Shown here one piece after another: positions 5,949 through 6,451 of a DNA stretch of 6,451 bases. The translations under genes were made by a program, and so were the position numbers. Source of the stretch: Chlamydiota bacterium (GTDB lineage: Bacteria; Chlamydiota; Chlamydiia; Chlamydiales; SM23-39); the NCBI GenBank assembly GCA_021772165.1, contig JAJFMM010000074.1:1-6451 (forward strand), given 5' to 3'. The first letter of the stretch is position 1. Every line of letters begins with the position of its first letter. Under the pieces are notes generated by a model. It was not told where the DNA came from and made no database searches. It worked only from the letters and a program-made list of their open reading frames with translations.

Positions 5949-6038
5949 ATTAATCTTTTGTTGTTCGTTGTTTTTTTTGTTTTAAATTTCCATTACCTGT
6001 ACTGTTACGTAAGTCAATTTTAATCCATTCATATTTAT

Positions 6039-6069
6039 TTTATATTAATTAAGGACTTGTATTTGTCCC
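6039..6069 (-). promoter_or_regulatory. Candidate promoter of paralog 2
   Basis: TATAAA (6039-6044) with GGGACA (6064-6069) at a long 19-base spacing, on the minus strand, overlapping the 11-mer ACAAATACAAG (6056-6066) shared with paralog 1. An alternative is TTGACT (6012-6017) as a -35 box, but no good -10 box follows it. The gene-free stretch 5910-6236 holds this region, the leader hairpin, the upstream element at 6079-6117 and the third terminator; I see no gene in it. Confidence 0.3.
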
Positions 6070-6078
6070 CAAAAAACC

Positions 6079-6117
6079 TATCCAGTTATTCGTATGTTTT
6101 AATGGGGGTAACTGGAT
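6079..6117. promoter_or_regulatory. Upstream element of paralog 2 with inverted repeat
   Basis: ATCCAGTTA (6080-6088) and TAACTGGAT (6109-6117) are a perfect 9-bp inverted repeat around 20 bases. The first 28 bases (6079-6106) match 5052-5079 upstream of paralog 1 at 23 positions. The arms changed together in the two copies (CCCATTA/TAATGGG against CCAGTTA/TAACTGG), which suggests that the pairing or symmetry is kept. Confidence 0.5.
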
Positions 6118-6162
6118 TTATATGTTGTTGGTTTAGAGTGTGTTGTCGCGATTTCTTAGGAA

Positions 6163-6195
6163 GAAATGCTGAACTTATTGGGATAAATTCAGCAT
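6163..6195 (-). terminator. Terminator of paralog 3
   Basis: ATGCTGAACTTAT (6166-6178) and ATAAATTCAGCAT (6183-6195) form a 13-bp stem with a four-base loop. The one non-Watson-Crick pair is G-U on the minus-strand RNA but C-A on the plus, so the structure fits minus-strand transcription. The U tract is interrupted (UUUCUU), so it is probably weaker than the other two. It lies about 40 bases past the stop codon of the gene at 6237. Confidence 0.8.
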
Positions 6196-6236
6196 GGAAA
6201 TGTACTTAAGAAAGGAATAGGGTAAACGGATTTTCC

Positions 6237-6451
6237 TTATCCTGTGCAGGATTGGAGAAAGTCGGTGAGATCTTTATATTGGGAAGAGTCCTTGTTTGCG
6301 GCAGACCCATCTGCATTATAAGCTCCCGTTGCGTAGCCTTCCCACTGGCTGGCGGAGCCCTTAGCTGACATATCCCAGTCATTGTTGCAGTCGCCGTCTT
6401 TTGTCGCGTCTACGGAAATGCCACCTTTTCCTGAGCCATCCACGGTGTTGC
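6237..6451 (-). CDS. Unknown protein, paralog 3 of a tandem family (C-terminal part only)
   Basis: The frame is open from the right edge to the TAA at 6237, showing the last 70 or so residues. The GTG at 6443 is more likely an internal valine than a start, because the family has about 180 further residues upstream. The C-terminal block NDWDMSAKGSASQWEGYATG followed by AYNADGSA matches NYDFSASGSASQWENYASG and AYKSDGSA of paralog 1 closely, and paralog 2 less closely. The segment before it (VDATKDGDCNN) has one cysteine and no CxxCH motif. The ending LQSCTG differs from both paralogs. Function unknown. Confidence 0.85.
   Translation of the reverse strand, partial: NTVDGSGKGGISVDATKDGDCNNDWDMSAKGSASQWEGYATGAYNADGSAANKDSSQYKDLTDFLQSCTG

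Larger units (their letters stand above)
4084..6451 (-). repeat. Tandem array of three diverged paralogous gene units
   Basis: Three head-to-tail units on the minus strand, with a period of about 1.0-1.1 kb, each consisting of a gene plus a related terminator. The two complete units also share an upstream element, a leader with Shine-Dalgarno site and the segment across the stop codon. The third is cut by the window edge. DNA identity is patchy and concentrated in the regulatory parts, which indicates old duplications rather than a recent one. No transposase, integrase or flanking direct repeats are visible. Confidence 0.85.

Noticed and set aside
4084..6451. Mobile element, toxin-antitoxin or CRISPR explanation for the repeated region
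   Set aside because: No transposase, integrase, terminal inverted repeats, target duplications, or regular short repeat-spacer pattern are visible; the repeats are gene paralogs with their control regions.
1..6451. tRNA or rRNA genes
   Set aside because: No cloverleaf-like T-arm or anticodon pattern and no ribosomal RNA sequence was recognised on either strand.

Overview
The window is a piece of chromosome, most likely from a member of the phylum Chlamydiae outside the family Chlamydiaceae. The evidence is protein sequence and gene neighbourhood. The S4 protein has the chlamydial-looking segments AANIFGKARNPLL, FAAQQLVAHGHI and the ending VCEFLAHTT. Genes for endonuclease IV (nfo), MurJ/MviN and S4 (rpsD) lie side by side, and as I recall they are also neighbours in Chlamydia trachomatis (CT624-CT626), in a slightly different order. 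I cannot name the genus.

Left part (1-3829), conserved housekeeping genes. On the minus strand, nfo (endonuclease IV, DNA repair) is followed by asnS (asparaginyl-tRNA synthetase), whose start overlaps the nfo end by 17 bases. asnS runs off the left edge, so only its first 251 codons are present. A 62-base gap separates nfo from the divergent murJ (lipid II flippase, plus strand). murJ converges on rpsD (ribosomal protein S4, minus strand) with only 8 bases between stop codons. The rpsD terminator hairpin lies inside the last codons of murJ. rpsD has a clear Shine-Dalgarno site and a good sigma-70-type promoter with a 17-base spacer that contains a run of seven C.

Right part (about 4084-6451), a tandem family of unknown genes. 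Three paralogous genes lie head to tail on the minus strand. Two are complete (252 and 249 residues). The third is cut by the right edge and only its last 70 or so residues are visible. They share an N-terminal HKGL...KDN block, a central SWHN-x-TLYDL block and a C-terminal block of the form SAxGxASxWExYA. I do not recognise the family. No signal peptide or long membrane segment is evident. Each gene looks like its own transcription unit: the two complete copies share upstream sequence elements, a matching leader with Shine-Dalgarno site and a nearly identical 33-base segment spanning the stop codon, and all three end in related U-tailed hairpins. The gaps between them are AT-rich and contain no further genes that I can support.

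The housekeeping genes serve unrelated core functions: translation, DNA repair and peptidoglycan precursor export. The paralog cluster is the accessory and least explained part of the window.
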